DNA of 64,000 bases from assembly GCA_013146195.2 (NCBI GenBank), contig CM028378.1, positions 10,097,350 through 10,161,349 on the forward strand, given 5' to 3'. The notes beneath the pieces are model-generated. The model had not been told where the DNA came from. It did no database searches and saw nothing but the letters and a program-made list of their open reading frames with translations. The stretch comes from Codonopsis lanceolata. Taxonomy: Eukaryota; Streptophyta; Magnoliopsida; Asterales; Campanulaceae. The translations under genes and the position numbers were made by a program. Each line of letters opens with the position of its first letter. The first letter of the stretch is position 1. Shown one piece after another: positions 10,350 through 23,699 of the stretch.

Positions 10350-11500
10350 CATAGACACATGACGCATAAAACAAGTGCCGCCCTTAATTAAGAGAAAGGC
10401 GCGGGTTTTTTTTCCCAAAAAAATTTCTTCCCGCGATTCTCCCAAATTTCTTCCCGCGATTCTCCCAAATTGTGCGTGAGTAGTTTTCATCACCCCACAA
10501 CTCGATACCCATTACTCTCTAACTCAATTTCTTTCCCGTTACTCAATTTCTTTCCCCGTTCATCTCTCACCAATCGTTAAGGGTTTTTAGGTAAGCTTCT
10601 TGAGTGTTGATGAATTTTACCAAAGACAATATAGTATTTATTTGATCAAACACATTCTAAAGGTATTGATTGCCCTAATTTGGTTTATTAGTGTCTAAAT
10701 TTTGATTAGGGTTCGTTTATTGAACATGTCATTTTGATTAATTCTTTATGATTTTACAGATTAATTCCAACACACTATTTGACATACATTGAACCGAGGT
10801 AATGCGTTACGGTTATATAACGCTAATCCCTCTAAGTCTTATTGACCAAGATATGAATTACTTGAAAATGACAAAGAAAATTTCAGACCTCGATGCGTGC
10901 GTGCTTTTGTTCGGAGAAAATATATTGGTAGTTAGGTTTGTTAATTGATATTTGATGATTTTAAGTTTTTCGATGGATAGGAGATTATTGAAGTGGAATC
11001 TTTTTTCGATTGTTGTAAAAATTAGGGACATAAACGAGGTGTTTGAAGAATTGTTTAAAAATCAACCATTGTGGATGTTCTTAGAACTTGAAGATGACTT
11101 TTTCTGAATTATGTTGTAGTTGCAATATAAATTACAAAAAAGAAAAAAAGTATTGAATCATTTTAATTAGTAACATGTGTACGGTAAAAGTTTGCATTGT
11201 GAGATTCACAAGATCACATCCCCGTATTTGATAATGATGCTCCTTGGATTCATAGGTCATATAAGTTGTTTATGTGTAAATAACCTTTATGAATACCAAT
11301 TATTCAGATTGTTTTAATTCCCGAAATTTTTGTAGCAATAATAGTTGGATTATAGCAATAGTTGTTTTTGCCACATGCTAAGACTGCATTTGCACGAGAA
11401 TTCGCGCCCAAGATACTTCTTAGAGTTTAATACTTGAACCGGTATCCGTTGAATAATCCAACTTGAGCTTATGCTAAACCAAAAGGAAAAGAGTATTGTA
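10350..11500. other. CACTA 1 interior, no gene recognised
   Basis: The stretch starts with an A run (about 10328-10344). A 22-bp direct duplication, TTCTTCCCGCGATTCTCCCA twice in tandem, lies at about 10425-10469. The rest is AT-rich with no supported coding. A phrase near 10840 (TTGACCAAGATATG) recurs near 15283, so some element sequence is duplicated inside CACTA 1. Confidence 0.4.
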
Positions 11501-11504
11501 CAAG

Positions 11505-11870
11505 TCATGAGGAAACAGTTTCTAGTTTGTGTACAACTTGAGGTACTGCTGCAAGTGTTAGGATATCACTGGTACTTGTCCCTTTGATAGCAGAACTTAT
11601 TGCAGAGGTGAGTTGCTCCTTCTTTGACCCCATCTCTTTTGCCATTTTTGCACACTGAGCATCGACACCAACAAGAGCGCAGAGGCCACTGCAGCCTTCC
11701 TTGGCATCATTTGAATTGTCGTGTTTTGAGTTTTCACCGCTGTAGCCGCTAAGGCAAGAGCAACACCACCACGATATGGCTGCGTGCACCTCCGTTCTCT
11801 GTAGCCTCTGATCTTCTTTCCTTTTGTGCTTAATCTTCTTGATTAATATAACCCTGAGAGGCACATTTTT
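11505..11870 (-). pseudogene. Captured VAN3-binding-protein-like (DUF828) fragment
   Basis: The minus strand encodes KEDQRLQRTEVHAAIS, then ENSKHDNSNDAKE, CALVGVDAQCAKMAKEMG and SKKEQLTSAISSAIKGTS, ending SDILTLAA. Plant VAN3-binding/FORKED proteins (DUF828, auxin canalisation) have this order: a basic helix with RLQRAEVHAAISVA, an Ala-rich helix with AAENS, then AAQCAEMAEAMGA and a GDIMTLTAAAATALRGAATL motif. Here the Ala-rich helix reads WWCCSCLSGYSG and the end reads AAVPQVVHKLE, both best explained by indels. Roughly 110 of more than 400 residues remain and the PH domain is absent. The family acts in vascular patterning through ARF-GAP partners; this copy is a passenger inside CACTA 1. 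Confidence 0.7.
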
Positions 11871-12094
11871 TCCATGGTTGCTGCAACAAAAATTGTTAAA
11901 TTCTAATTACATTTATTTTAAAGTATTGCAGTAATAAATCAGAATTACCCATTTCTTTCTAAAGCATTGTTGTAGTTCACTGGGTGCATTGCTTGTTCAC
12001 ATAGTACTAAGAATATTTTTCCATTTTCACGTACTAACTTCGTGCCCAAAACAATAAAAATACAGTAAAAATAATCTCATTTCAATATTAAAAA

Positions 12095-12767
12095 GTCTCA
12101 AGACTAAGGCAGTGATGCACAAGCTTGAAATCAACAAATTTGTTGCAGCAAAACGGACAACCCTATGGCTGAATCAACAGTCCAAGAACAGTCTGCAATT
12201 CTCCCCAAAACTGCTCAAAAACACACCCAAAACTCTCTAAGAATCTGCCCAAAATTATTGCACTTCTTTTGTAAATTACAACCCAAAAAAACCTAGTTTG
12301 ATTGACCAGCTTATAACCTTAAAAACTGCTCCAGCATACTAACAACTACAGCCCCCAAACAGATTGTTTTTAAAGAGAATTTGCCCTTACAATTGTAACC
12401 CAATAACTAACAACTAATCTCCACTTAACAACCCCTCACACGCCTACTTTTATGCAAGTTATGGACTGCCCAAACTACCTCTCAATTCCAGCAACTCACA
12501 CGCATAGAACCTGCCCAAAATACCTGCCAAATCCATGCCTAACCTGCTCCTAAGACAGCCCACGTTCTGGAATTATGCTGCCCCAAAACAGTCCCCGATC
12601 GTTGAGGTTTATACTGCCCAAAAACTGCCCCGCCTTGCGAAGAAGAACAGGCTGCCATGAACAAATAAAAAGAGGAAATTATTTTTACTTCCGATAGTGA
12701 TAATGATATCAAATTTCTATTCGGGTTCCTAGAGGTTTCGAGTTTTTAAACCAGAATGAGAAATATT
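12095..12767 (+). repeat. Direct repeat, copy A (673 bp)
   Basis: Runs from GTCTCAAGACTAAGGC to GAGAAATATT and is nearly identical to copy B at 12896-13575. It contains repeated CTGCCCAAAAC phrases and no open frame of note. Confidence 0.85.
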
Positions 12768-12895
12768 AATACAAGAAAATAGTTTGGCCAAAGTACAGGA
12801 ATGCGCAAGACATTACAAACATCCTGGTCCTATGACTCACTGTTATGTCTTGATGTTATTTGTTTGTTAAGCTAAAGATATAGATGAATATGCCA

Positions 12896-13575
12896 GTCTC
12901 AAGACTAAGGCAGCTGATGCGTACGCGGAAGCTTGAAATCAACAAATCTGTTCCAGCAAAACGGACAACCCTATGGCTGAATCAACAGTCTAAGAACAGT
13001 CCGCAATTCTCCCCAAAACTGCTCAAAAACACACCCAAAACTCTCTAAGAATCTGCCCGAAATTATTGCACTTCTTTTGTAAATTACAACCCAAAAAAAC
13101 CTAGTTTGATTTGACCATCTTATAACCTTAAAAACTGCTCCAGCATACTAACAACTACAGCCCCCAAACAGATTGTTTTTAAAGAGAATTTGCCCTTACA
13201 ATTGTAACCCAATAACTAACAACTAATCTCCACTTAACAACCCCTCACACGCCTACTTTTATGCAAGTTATGGACTGCCCAAACTACCTCTCAATTCCAG
13301 CAACTCACACGCATAGAACCTGCCCAAAATACCTGCCAAATCCACGCCTAACCTGTTCCTAAGACAGCCCACGTTCTGGAATTATGCTGCCCCAAAACAG
13401 TCCCCGATCGTTAAGGTATATACTGCCCCAAAACTGCCCCGCCTTGCGAAGAAGAACAGGCTGCCACAAACAAATAAAAAGAAGAAATTATTTGTACTTC
13501 CGATAGTGATAATGATATCAAATTTCTATTCAGGTTCCTAGAGGTTTCGGGTTTTAAACCGTAATGAGAAATATT
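12896..13575 (+). repeat. Direct repeat, copy B (680 bp)
   Basis: Second copy in the same orientation, separated from copy A by 128 bp. Differences are scattered substitutions and small indels. One is near the left end, where CAGCTGATGCGTACGCGGAAG replaces CAGTGATGCACAAG. Confidence 0.85.
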
Positions 13576-13630
13576 TCTGTGCCAAGAACATTCACAAGTG
13601 TGTTCATATGTTCATACGTAAATAAGGCTA

Positions 13631-13736
13631 TGCTTGGCGACTAAATTCCAAGACTTGGTTTCGAATTAGATGAACAATTTGAATTCAGACGAATTGAAAT
13701 TGTTTTTTCATTTACAAATCCAAGGGTTGCCAAGCA
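13631..13736. mobile_element. MITE-like element
   Basis: About 106 bp bounded by inverted ends TGCTTGGCGAC and, on the other strand, TGCTTGGCAAC. The size and imperfect terminal repeats fit a small MITE. No clean target duplication was found. Confidence 0.5.
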
Positions 13737-13739
13737 GAG

Positions 13740-15420
13740 CTCACGACTTGATTTTGATGTAATTCTTCAACAATTTTTTCATTTAAAAATTGACGTTTTG
13801 ATTTTGATGTAATTCTTCTTCCTTTTCGAAAGCAGAGCTCACAGCTGGACATTACAAACCTACTTTGATTTTGCAGCAGTTTGATTTTGGAAGTGCCACC
13901 TCAGTAAGTTTCTCTCTTCATCTCTATGGTCCCTTCTAGATCTAGTTTTTCATTTACATATCATTCTGATGAAGTCCTTTGTGGTGCCATTATCACAAGC
14001 ATCTCTCTTAGGTCTTCTACTTATTGAGTTAGGATTTTGTGCTGCTAATTTGTATCAGCTAGTTGTTCTAGAGTGAATGTGTATAGAAACCAATTATATG
14101 CTATCTACTTTGCAAAGTGAGGGTAACTTTTGAGGTTTCATATGATCCCAAACTAATTGTTTCTTTAAGTAAAAGTGGCTGTAGTAGTTATAAATCCAAA
14201 AGTCAATTTCCTAATCTCTGCACTTCTACCAAAAGTGACACTCATTTTGGGATGAAGATGGTGACCTTTTGTTTGCTTGGTGTGCATATTATAGAAGAAA
14301 ATGGATATAAGGGACAATTATTGTAATGTATAAAAATTCCCAGAGAGTTGAAATGTAATTCCCTGAGAAGAAAGTTTCGGATGGTAATCTATTTGCACTA
14401 TGTTTATTGTTGTTATCACTCTGTTAGTTTAATCTTTACTATTTGAGAAAGAACAATAGTCTTGTTAGATCAAAATGACGCTCCTCTACTGGATTAGCTG
14501 CTTACCGAATCTTATCTAGACTAAGCCTTCAACTGCAACCGAAAAACGAAGGATAACATATATTATGGGATTGTGAGAAATAGTGGAAAGTACGAGCATT
14601 ACGAATTCAAAATACAATAAAGAGGGCGAAAAATAAATTATAGAAGAAGCTATTTATCCTCGTGGAGACATGGAAGGGTTAAAGTGATTACTGTTTTATG
14701 GCTTAATGTTTCATTGGCTAATAAGATAAGATTTATTCCTAATTGATGAAATTCTGATTAAAGATTCACTTTGTAGCACACATATCACTATATCAGTTTA
14801 TTTTTCCACAATAATGATGGACTGCACTTTTTTCATACAAGGAACACATGTAAAAATGATCTAGTTCATATCCTGCCCATTTGGTACCCAAATTTGCTCC
14901 ATTTGTTGGACCAAAATTCCACCAAGATTTACTGTTAAATATCAACTCGCACACAAGGGGTGCAATGAGCGATAAAAATTCTTACACAAACTAAAATAAC
15001 ACACCATCTTGAAGTCAACCGAAAGCAAGTAGCTATAGAAGCAAGCGGTGAACAAGAACAAGGAAAACAAATAATTCCCGGATTCAAGATCGAGAGCTCC
15101 TTAGTTCTACCGATATGTTCAAGTTTGCTATGCGATTTGATCGAGTGAATGATATAAATAATTCTTGATCAAGGAAAGACATGTCATGCCATCTTTGGCC
15201 TAAGTAGTCGACTAGGTTCTAAGTATAGGTGAAGAAATAAGGTTATTGAATGTAACTAATCCTCTAAATCAATTATTCTATTGACCAAGATATGTATTAG
15301 ATGGAATAATAGTTCAAATTATTTTGCAAGTATCTAAAACAACTGACATATTTGAAACTCTTTGTTAAGTATCTTTTTTTGATAAGTATCTGCTTTATTG
15401 TTGATATCTTTTTTGGTAAA
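13740..15420. other. CACTA 1 interior, no gene recognised
   Basis: GATTTTGATGTAATTCTTC and GCAGAGCTCAC each occur twice within about 13735-13855. The remainder has short open frames without a recognisable family. The zone just before 15428 may hold the intron and promoter of the Transposase_24-type gene. Confidence 0.35.
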
Positions 15421-15427
15421 TTTTCAG

Positions 15428-16543
15428 GATAAGTTTGACTTTCCCTTAGGTCATGAGCCTTGGATCTTGAGATCACTTGGTAAGAAATGGAAGAATTGGA
15501 AATCTACTATCAAAAGCAACTATTATGACCCTACGAAGTCAATTCAAGAACAAATTCCTAATATACCTCCATGTGGAAGAGTGCATCGAGCAATGGAAAG
15601 AACTCCTTCAAACATGGCATCAAGAGCATCGGTATGGCGTATGGATATATTTCTTTCAGCATGTAGGTTACTATTAACCTTATGAATTTTGCTCTCCTAT
15701 ATGTGTAAACGTGTAGGATGTTGTCAAGAAGAACAAAGCAAGTCGTGCAAAACAAACAATGATTCATAGAACAGTAAAAAGAGTTTTGCAAAGGTGTCAG
15801 AGGATGAGGTAATTAATTTTGAAAATGTTAATATAAATGATAATTTTTCAAAGTCAATTTTTATATGATGTTCTTCTATATATTGGACGACAGAAAAAAA
15901 AACTGGGTTACACCCCTCCACGCATGGATTTATTTATCAAGTGCTATTCAAAGAAGGATGGAAGTCTTTGAGATGAATCGTCTGACGAGCAATGGTTTGT
16001 TTACTATCTTGCTATTATATATTTTTGTTGTATAATATACTAATATCATTTCCAACCAAGTAAAATAATTTGCTTAAAATATGCTTGTAGGAAAAAATGC
16101 TTGAACTAGCTCAAAACGCACCAGAAGGGTCAAGACACAATGCTAGTAATGATAATGATATATTCGCACAAGTATTAGGAAAAGAAAAACCAGGTCATGT
16201 ACGCATGCGTGGATTAGGTGTTTGCCCAACGATTTGTGGGGTACAATGCCAAGTCGTGCTACTGAATGGCCATGGAATTTAAGACAACCTTAGACACGTG
16301 GCGGGAAAATACGATGAGTTAAGCACTAGGTATGAGCGCATGGAATCTATACTTATGAATGGTGGTAGGAATGGAGACACTCCTTCAAATCCATCAAATG
16401 AACCTCAAGGGTCTTCTCAATTGAATCGAAATCAATCAAGTGAACCTCATGGGTCTTCTCAAATGAATCGCTCTAGTGAACTGATGTGTCTTCTCAACAT
16501 CAAACATGTCACCTATCATCCGGACATTCAACAATTCGAGTAA
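15428..16543 (+). pseudogene. CACTA Transposase_24-type protein, N-terminal exons
   Basis: Exon pieces match the plant transposase family Ptta/En/Spm (Pfam Transposase_24). DKFDFPLGHEPWILRSLGKK and WKNWKSTIKSNYYDP are followed, after a frameshift near 15570, by CIEQWKELLQTWHQEHR, then DVVKKNKASRAKQTMIHRTV (about 15718), LGYTPPRMDLF with KKDGSL (about 15900-15970), and FAQVLGKEKPGHVRMRGLG (about 16160). The last part, AGKYDELSTRYERMESI, looks like a short coiled coil. Typical introns separate the pieces. Frameshifts and a stop (KKDGSL followed by TGA) show decay. The C-terminal exon of the same gene is probably at 18960-19322, beyond an inserted ROP retrocopy. In En/Spm the second protein binds subterminal repeats; whether this one did is inference. 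Confidence 0.75.
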
Positions 16544-16559
16544 GTTTCATTTGTACTTA

Positions 16560-17600
16560 ACGATGACGCTTGCTTGTTTGCCTTAATTTACGCTTGTTTT
16601 CTATCATATCTCCCAATGTGCTCTTGCAATACAAATGAAATATGATGAAATGAATTCATAGTCGAATGGAACTAATCAACCAAAAAGTGGAACATAAATG
16701 CTCATTAGTCTCATATATACAAGAATCGATATGGTTGGTTGTTGTTCACCAAAATCCACGTTATTTGTCAATTGTGTTTAGACAGTCATGGCAATTTTTA
16801 AGTTTTGAATAATTCAATTTTGGAAGGGGGTCAGATCCTGAACACATCGTTCTTAGCTTCTTGATCTTGTAAGCCTTGATATATTAGCTACCATGCATTT
16901 GCTAATGCAAGTCCATGCACTTGTTTTATTTACCCAATTTACCGGGATATTATAGCTTATTGAAATATAACTTGCCTACATATGCTTGGCCAATTGGCGC
17001 TGCAACTTCCCTTGTTATTCGGGTAACAACCCTCGGTAGTGATTAGCGGTTGTAGAACCTTCGGTTCAAAAATTAATTTTAGAATCTCTTGGAGGCCAAT
17101 GATCCCATGGCTAATCAGAATCTTTTGGCAACGTTTGGGATTGTTTGTTGTTTGGGGACAAAAAAATTATTCCAAGGATTGAGTGCTTCCATTTTCACTT
17201 TGAGATAAACAATGTTATCCTTTCTTCTCTTTGGAGTTGTGCCTTGGGTGCATTTAGAAGGTTGACGCTTAACGTGTTACGTAATTGATTTGTGGTGCTT
17301 TTTTTTTCCATTTTGTATTCTTAAGATTCACTTTGTGACCTAGAGGTCTTTGGTTGGACTGAATAAATTGTTTGTTTCCTTAAAGGAGTGAAAGTTGCTC
17401 ACATTTAGTCCTTTAAGTTTGGTCATCTCAAGCTATCATTTTCGTATGTGCACCGAAGGTTTTGCTGATATATGGAGCTGTTGTGACCTTGCCAGCCTGT
17501 GATCTAGAATCTCTATGTGGGTTGGGGGATAGTTTTCTTTAATAGTAATGTCCAATGCATGTGAAAATATCACCTAAGTGTGCTTATTGTTCTTTGAGCT
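16560..17600. other. CACTA 1 interior, no gene recognised
   Basis: No supported coding. The right part may already be upstream sequence copied with the ROP transcript, but no boundary could be placed. Confidence 0.35.
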
Positions 17601-17615
17601 TTCTGTGAGATAAAG

Positions 17616-18883
<1,268 letters not shown>

Positions 18884-18959
18884 ATTTACATGGTTTGTGC
18901 ATAAGAGTAGTCTGTTTGTTAATATTGTTTTGATTGAGATTTATTATATTTATGCTTTA

Positions 18960-19322
18960 GGCTGGTGCAATAGTATCTCTCAAGAGTATAGTAAATTCAA
19001 GCCATGTTGTTGCTAAAGGAATCATCTCTAGTATTGATCCAAAAACACAAGTTGGAGGTGCTGATTTAGGTCGTAATTGGTGTGAAGTATCTATTAAAGT
19101 TCCTGTGGAATGGAATGAAGAGTTAATTAGGCCATATGGATTATTTACAACAATTGGAGATGCGATTGGAGCACCAATAGCTTGGCCTTTATCATTGGTA
19201 TGTTTGTATTATTTAAGTACATTAATCGGTATAGTATTCTTATTTATGTCATTTTTTTTATTTCTACTAATTTGAATTTATATATTTTGTAGGTAACACC
19301 GGTGGATTTTGACTCAAGCTAG
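18960..19322 (+). pseudogene. CACTA transposase-associated C-terminal (DUF8039-like) exons
   Basis: The first exon reads AGAIVSLKSIVNSSHVVAKG, then SIDPKTQVGGADLGRNWCEV, PVEWNEELIRPYGLFTTIGD and AIGAPIAWPLSLV, and ends at a GTATGT donor (about 19199). A second exon starts after TTTTGTAG at about 19292 (VTPVDFDSS) and ends with TAG at 19320-19322. This pattern is the C-terminal domain found in plant CACTA proteins that also carry Transposase_24-like segments. Orientation and position agree with it being the end of the gene that begins at 15428, with the ROP retrocopy lodged between. This part is open across both exons. Confidence 0.65.
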
Positions 19323-19639
19323 TTGCATCCTCAAAATACGAAGCATGGAGAATTTCATAGATTAGTTAGGATGAATGACTATGGTTTATTAGAGCTTTCC
19401 AATATTTTTGCTCGTGTGATACAATGACTATGCATGGTTAGTTTTAGTTTGATATGCTTAAATTATCGAAAGACTTGACTCGTACAATGTAACCAAAATG
19501 TTTGGTGCTTAATTTTATGATAGCTTTTTGATGATTATGTGTGTTTGTTATAATTGTACCTTCTACTATTTTTTTCATATGTTGTTTATAGATAATACTA
19601 CAATATATATAGCAAGATGTAATTGTCATTTGGAGGGAT

Positions 19640-20116
19640 TTTTTGATTGCCTTAATATTACTACATATGACTTTTTAAAGTGTCCTAATAGCAAATTCAT
19701 AGATTAGCTATTGAGGCGTTTTAAAGTGCCTTAATAGCAAATCATAGGACAGCTCCATAGATTAGCTATTGAGACACTTGCAAGAGTTGTTTTAGTAGTC
19801 TTATTGAGGCTTTTTAAGGTAGTTAAGATAGTTAGAATTTTCTATTGGGACACTTGAAAGAGTCATACTAGCTAACTTTCAATATTTTAAATAGTCTTAC
19901 GGGGCACTTGTAAGTGACGAAAAAAAATAATATTGAGGCACTTATATGGGTCTCATAAAGTGTTATCATGTTAAAGCACTTGAAAAAGCCTCAATAGTCT
20001 ATTGAGGCTTCAAAACAAGCGACACTTGGACCAAGTGCCCCTAGGTTCAAAAAGCCTCAATAGGGTACCTATCGAGGCACTTTTAAGAGCCTCGAAAGAC
20101 ATAATTTGTTGTAGTG
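19640..20116. repeat. Subterminal repeat zone of CACTA 1, right end
   Basis: Many short motifs in both orientations: CTATTGAGGC, AGCCTCAATAG, GGCACTTTTAAGAGCCTCG and similar, ending at TTGTTGTAGTG. Subterminal arrays of this kind are the usual binding sites of CACTA proteins. The left end (9941-10320) has related motifs (AGAGGCTCTTTTTGAAATGCC). Confidence 0.7.
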
Positions 20117-21224
20117 TCGGATCGCCGATCGGGTCACCGGAACTCCGGCAAATGGTCTCACAAGATAGGCTTCTTCCCAAGGACGAAAATGGAGACTTAC
20201 TCTCAGCAAATGTGGAGCTTGGTGATCACAAATGGCTGCAAAGGTTGGAAAATGGTTTATATACTTTCCAAGAAAACCATAATCCAAGTGATGGAGGTTA
20301 TATGGCTTCCTATTGGCCAAGGGATGCAAGCCCTTGATAAGGACTCATCCAAGGGTTTAGAGAGGTTGGACTAAGGTCAACAAGGGAGGCTCAAGTCACT
20401 TTGGACGTCCAAGGGCCAAGGGCAAAGAAGACATAAGCCAAAACTTGTCAAAAATCCCGTAAGTTAATTTTCTGGACAAAGCGGTCGCTTCAAAAAGGGA
20501 CCATGCGAGCGCATGGTCCTGTTGCTTCCAGCCTGCACATTTTGATGTGCTCTCAGCATTTCAACGCGAGCCAATGACCAAAAACCAATGCGGCCACGAG
20601 GTTCAGGTCCTAAACTTGATGTAAACTAGTCCTAAATGGTTCCAAGCTCATGGGCAACCATCCTAAGGTGTAACCCAACTCAAAACAAGTCGCAAACACA
20701 CCCGAACAACCTCCGAAACAAGCTAAAACATGGCTGGGATCTCTCGACAAAAGGCCAACGAATCAAACACGATTCAAACCCAACTTAAACTAAGACAACT
20801 TGAGCATGCATAAGGTTTGTTTAAACATGATTATGGCTTGCATACAAGGCCTAGAACTCAAAATAACAACTCGCAATACAAAAAGAAAGCAATACAAGCA
20901 ATGAAGGAAAACCCCAAAACTCAAACAAAGCAACAAAGCATAAAAACATTCAACCAAGCATACTATGACTAAGATGAACATAATAAATCTTATATGCAAG
21001 CTATTAAGACTCCAATGAGACTTATTTAGGTGCTAACATGCTAAGATGAACACTCGAAACATCAACAACAAAGCATCAACGCATGGAAGACAATCACTCT
21101 ATTATGATCTTAACCAACTCAATGCAAACATGATACGATTGAAATGAAGTCTCTAACATGTCAAGACACACAATAAACATGTTATAATGCTGTTATTCAT
21201 GTAAAGGGGTTTAGGTTCTCACAT
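20115..21224 (-). mobile_element. 3' LTR of the Gypsy (chromovirus) remnant
   Basis: Read on the minus strand, the LTR begins TGTGAGAACCTAAACC at 21223 and runs left to about 20115 (GGCGATCCGACA). It directly continues the polypurine tract and pol remnant now found to the right of CACTA 2. Inside are two adjacent perfect palindromes: AAGCG-GT-CGCTT (20479-20490) and GGACCATGCG-AG-CGCATGGTCC (20498-20519). The left end touches the CACTA 1 terminus; TG is shared by both termini, so the exact border is ambiguous by two bases. Confidence 0.65.
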
Positions 21225-21536
21225 CACTACAAGAAAAAGTACTATTTGTGACCCCCTCTATTTGGGAGGGCTAAACAACGGTCCCAAATACCCCTTTTTG
21301 GGAAGGGAGAGTTAGCAGTACCAAATACTTGGTATTTGGCACCCTTTCCCACTTGCCCTCCCAAATAGTTCAATTTTGGGATGGTTAACTATGACCCGTA
21401 CTAAATGTTTTGACCAAACTACCTTAAATACCTAATTAAAAAAATTCATAATACCATCCAAGTCCCAAAAAATTTAGGCGGGCAATATTTTGTTCCCACG
21501 TTGGTTCCCTCTCTTATTGTGATTTTCACAGACAAA

Positions 21537-21735
21537 GACACACACACACACACACTCTCTCTCTCTTCTCGTGCAATTCTCAGTACTCTTCGTGCGATTG
21601 TTGTTGTGGCTGCTTGACAAACCCTTTGGTAAGCACCTCTCTCTCTCTCTCTCTCACCCTTCTTCCTTGATTTGTACCTTAACTTTGCTTGCCCAATTGT
21701 GCCCTAATTTCGTGTTTTACCCAATTGTGCCCTAA
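21537..21735. repeat. (AC)n(CT)n, (CT)n and a 27-bp tandem duplication
   Basis: A dinucleotide run at about 21537-21569, a second CT run at about 21637-21655, and two copies of CCCAATTGTGCCCTAATTTC (about 21690 and 21719) lie in the left flank of CACTA 2, before the captured sequences. Confidence 0.7.
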
Positions 21736-22229
21736 TTTCATGTTTTTTGCTTCAGTTGATCTCTCTAATGTAGTGTTAAAGTCTGTAATTTCCCCCATTT
21801 CTTTTCTATTACTATTTTTGTTTCATTTTTTGAGGATTAATGTCGACACTGTTTGAGGTGAATAATGCCTAGCAGTTTACTCCATCTGCTCTAAAATTTT
21901 CGAGGATTCATGGTGTAGAAAAGTATGAATAAAGTACAAGATATCAGTTTCCTCTTTACTTACAACTTGGAATCAGACGTAAATTTAATCTTCTATTTTA
22001 GAGGTTTGAAATGAAAGAAATGTGTTAACTACCGGTTCAGTTTTCAACCCCCCAACAATTTTATCAAATCTTATTATAATTACCTGTATAGAGTTGATTT
22101 CATAGATTTGGCCCTGGGTGAACTCGAGATCCAATACCTGTATGCAAGCTTCTGCAACTACAAGCCTGATGACCTCTCCAACGAGTTTATCCCCTGGGAA
22201 GCAATCATTCACAGAATTATAGATGAATA

Positions 22230-22740
22230 TTTATATTCATGAAAACTACTTCTATCGATATATATTTGACAATGCTTTGGCATCGACAAGCCCGATCCCC
22301 CAAGATTCTGGAGTTACGCTCCCTCCAAATGCACCCGAGAATAACCGAAACCCCACATTGCCACAATCATGAAGGGTGTTTAACTGGCTTCACATGTGCC
22401 AAATTACAAATACTGTGCAAGTACTAGACCATAGGTATTTGGACTGACATATCATGGATTCTCACAAATGAAGCGATGTATGTTCAAGTTTCACCATGAT
22501 ATGCGGCAAACACCTTCTGGAGAGTTCCATCCAACCTTGGTACTTCCCAAGGGTTGAGCTATACCCTGAAGCTCCGTTCAGGGAAGCTGCACACTCAGAC
22601 ATGACACTATTTTTCAAGGAACTTATTCTGAAGTCCATGAGCCTCCCTTTCGTCAAGTTTTACCATGCACCTTCGTATGCTGAGGTTCCAGTTCAAGAAA
22701 AAGAGCATTGCTCAAGGAAAGGTCATCTTTAAAGTACAGG
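22230..22740. other. Unassigned sequence in CACTA 2
   Basis: Open on both strands over short distances (for example 22462-22656 minus, 22496-22732 plus), with codon-like texture but no family I recognise. It may be intron of the captured SDR gene or part of a further captured gene. Confidence 0.3.
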
Positions 22741-23344
22741 GCTCATATTGTCCTTAACTAGTATCAGGCAGAGACAGTTTTTGATAATTGAATGCTTGGC
22801 TAATTTCCTAGTTTAGATATCACTTGCCCAGCTTATGTGTAGTATCCATAATGCATAAAATTAATTTGTGATTATCTGGAATAGACTTTGTTTCTCAGTT
22901 TCCATTTATATTCCCTTAATGTTTATATCTGAATTCTCTCTTTGAGGCTTTCTCTCATCACCCAATATGGTTCTCGTGTGTGTCTAATTTGTAACTGGCC
23001 GTTATTCTCACACCCTTCCTCGCTCACAAGCTGACAGGATAACAGGATATGTAGGAGTTATGCCAGCTCATAAGATTTGATCTTTTGGTTTCAAATGAAA
23101 TATAAGTTAGCAATTCGTCTATCAATTTAGACATTGTTTAGTCAGACTGGCTGTCTTTTTCGATTGAAGATTTGTTGCTTCCTTTAGTTGAGAGGTTTTG
23201 GCTCATTTATTCTGGGATATAGATTTCAAGAACATGATTCTGAAAATTCCACGGCTCTTAATCCACGATGGTACTAAATCACTTTTTCTTAACCTTATGG
23301 CATTCTAGCAGTGCCATCTAGATTCAAGTAATGAAATTACATCT

Positions 23345-23690
23345 TATGTGGTTTTTATGGACAATTTGATTAATTCCCTCGGATGTTGGTTACCCGCATT
23401 ATCATCGTGGGATTATCGAGCACCGCTTGGGAGTGATGTCGAGGTGGCCGATCTCTTCAACCAACTTTGTGAAGAGGTGGTTTTCGACATCAACTACGCT
23501 ATCTTTCCCGCTTGTCGTCACGGTGAATAAGTATCATGATCATCGATGGAATGCTTGGCGAGCGAGCTTGAAACATAGCTATTTCAGTAATCTATGGGCT
23601 ATTATCTCATTTGTTGCAGCGGTGGTGTTGTTGCTGCTCACTCTTGGGCAGGCGTTTTATGGGATTTATGGCTATTATAGGCCAGCTTGA
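23345..23690 (+). pseudogene. Captured DUF247 (UPF0481) C-terminal fragment
   Basis: The plus strand reads VFMDNLINS, then (after a frame change) HRGIIEHRLG, then GSDVEVADLFNQLCEEVVFD, and after a second frameshift near 23510 VNKYHDHRWNAWRASLKHSY, FSNLWAIISFVAAVVLLLLT and YGIYGYYRPA before TGA. This is the characteristic end of plant DUF247 proteins: an EHRLGSDEEVAELF block, the NHRWNAWRASLKHNYFSNPW motif, and a C-terminal transmembrane helix followed by YGYYRP. About 110 of roughly 450 residues remain. DUF247 proteins are membrane-anchored; some act in grass self-incompatibility, but this fragment cannot be assigned a role. It lies inside CACTA 2. Confidence 0.85.
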
Positions 23691-23699
23691 GCTTTGTTC

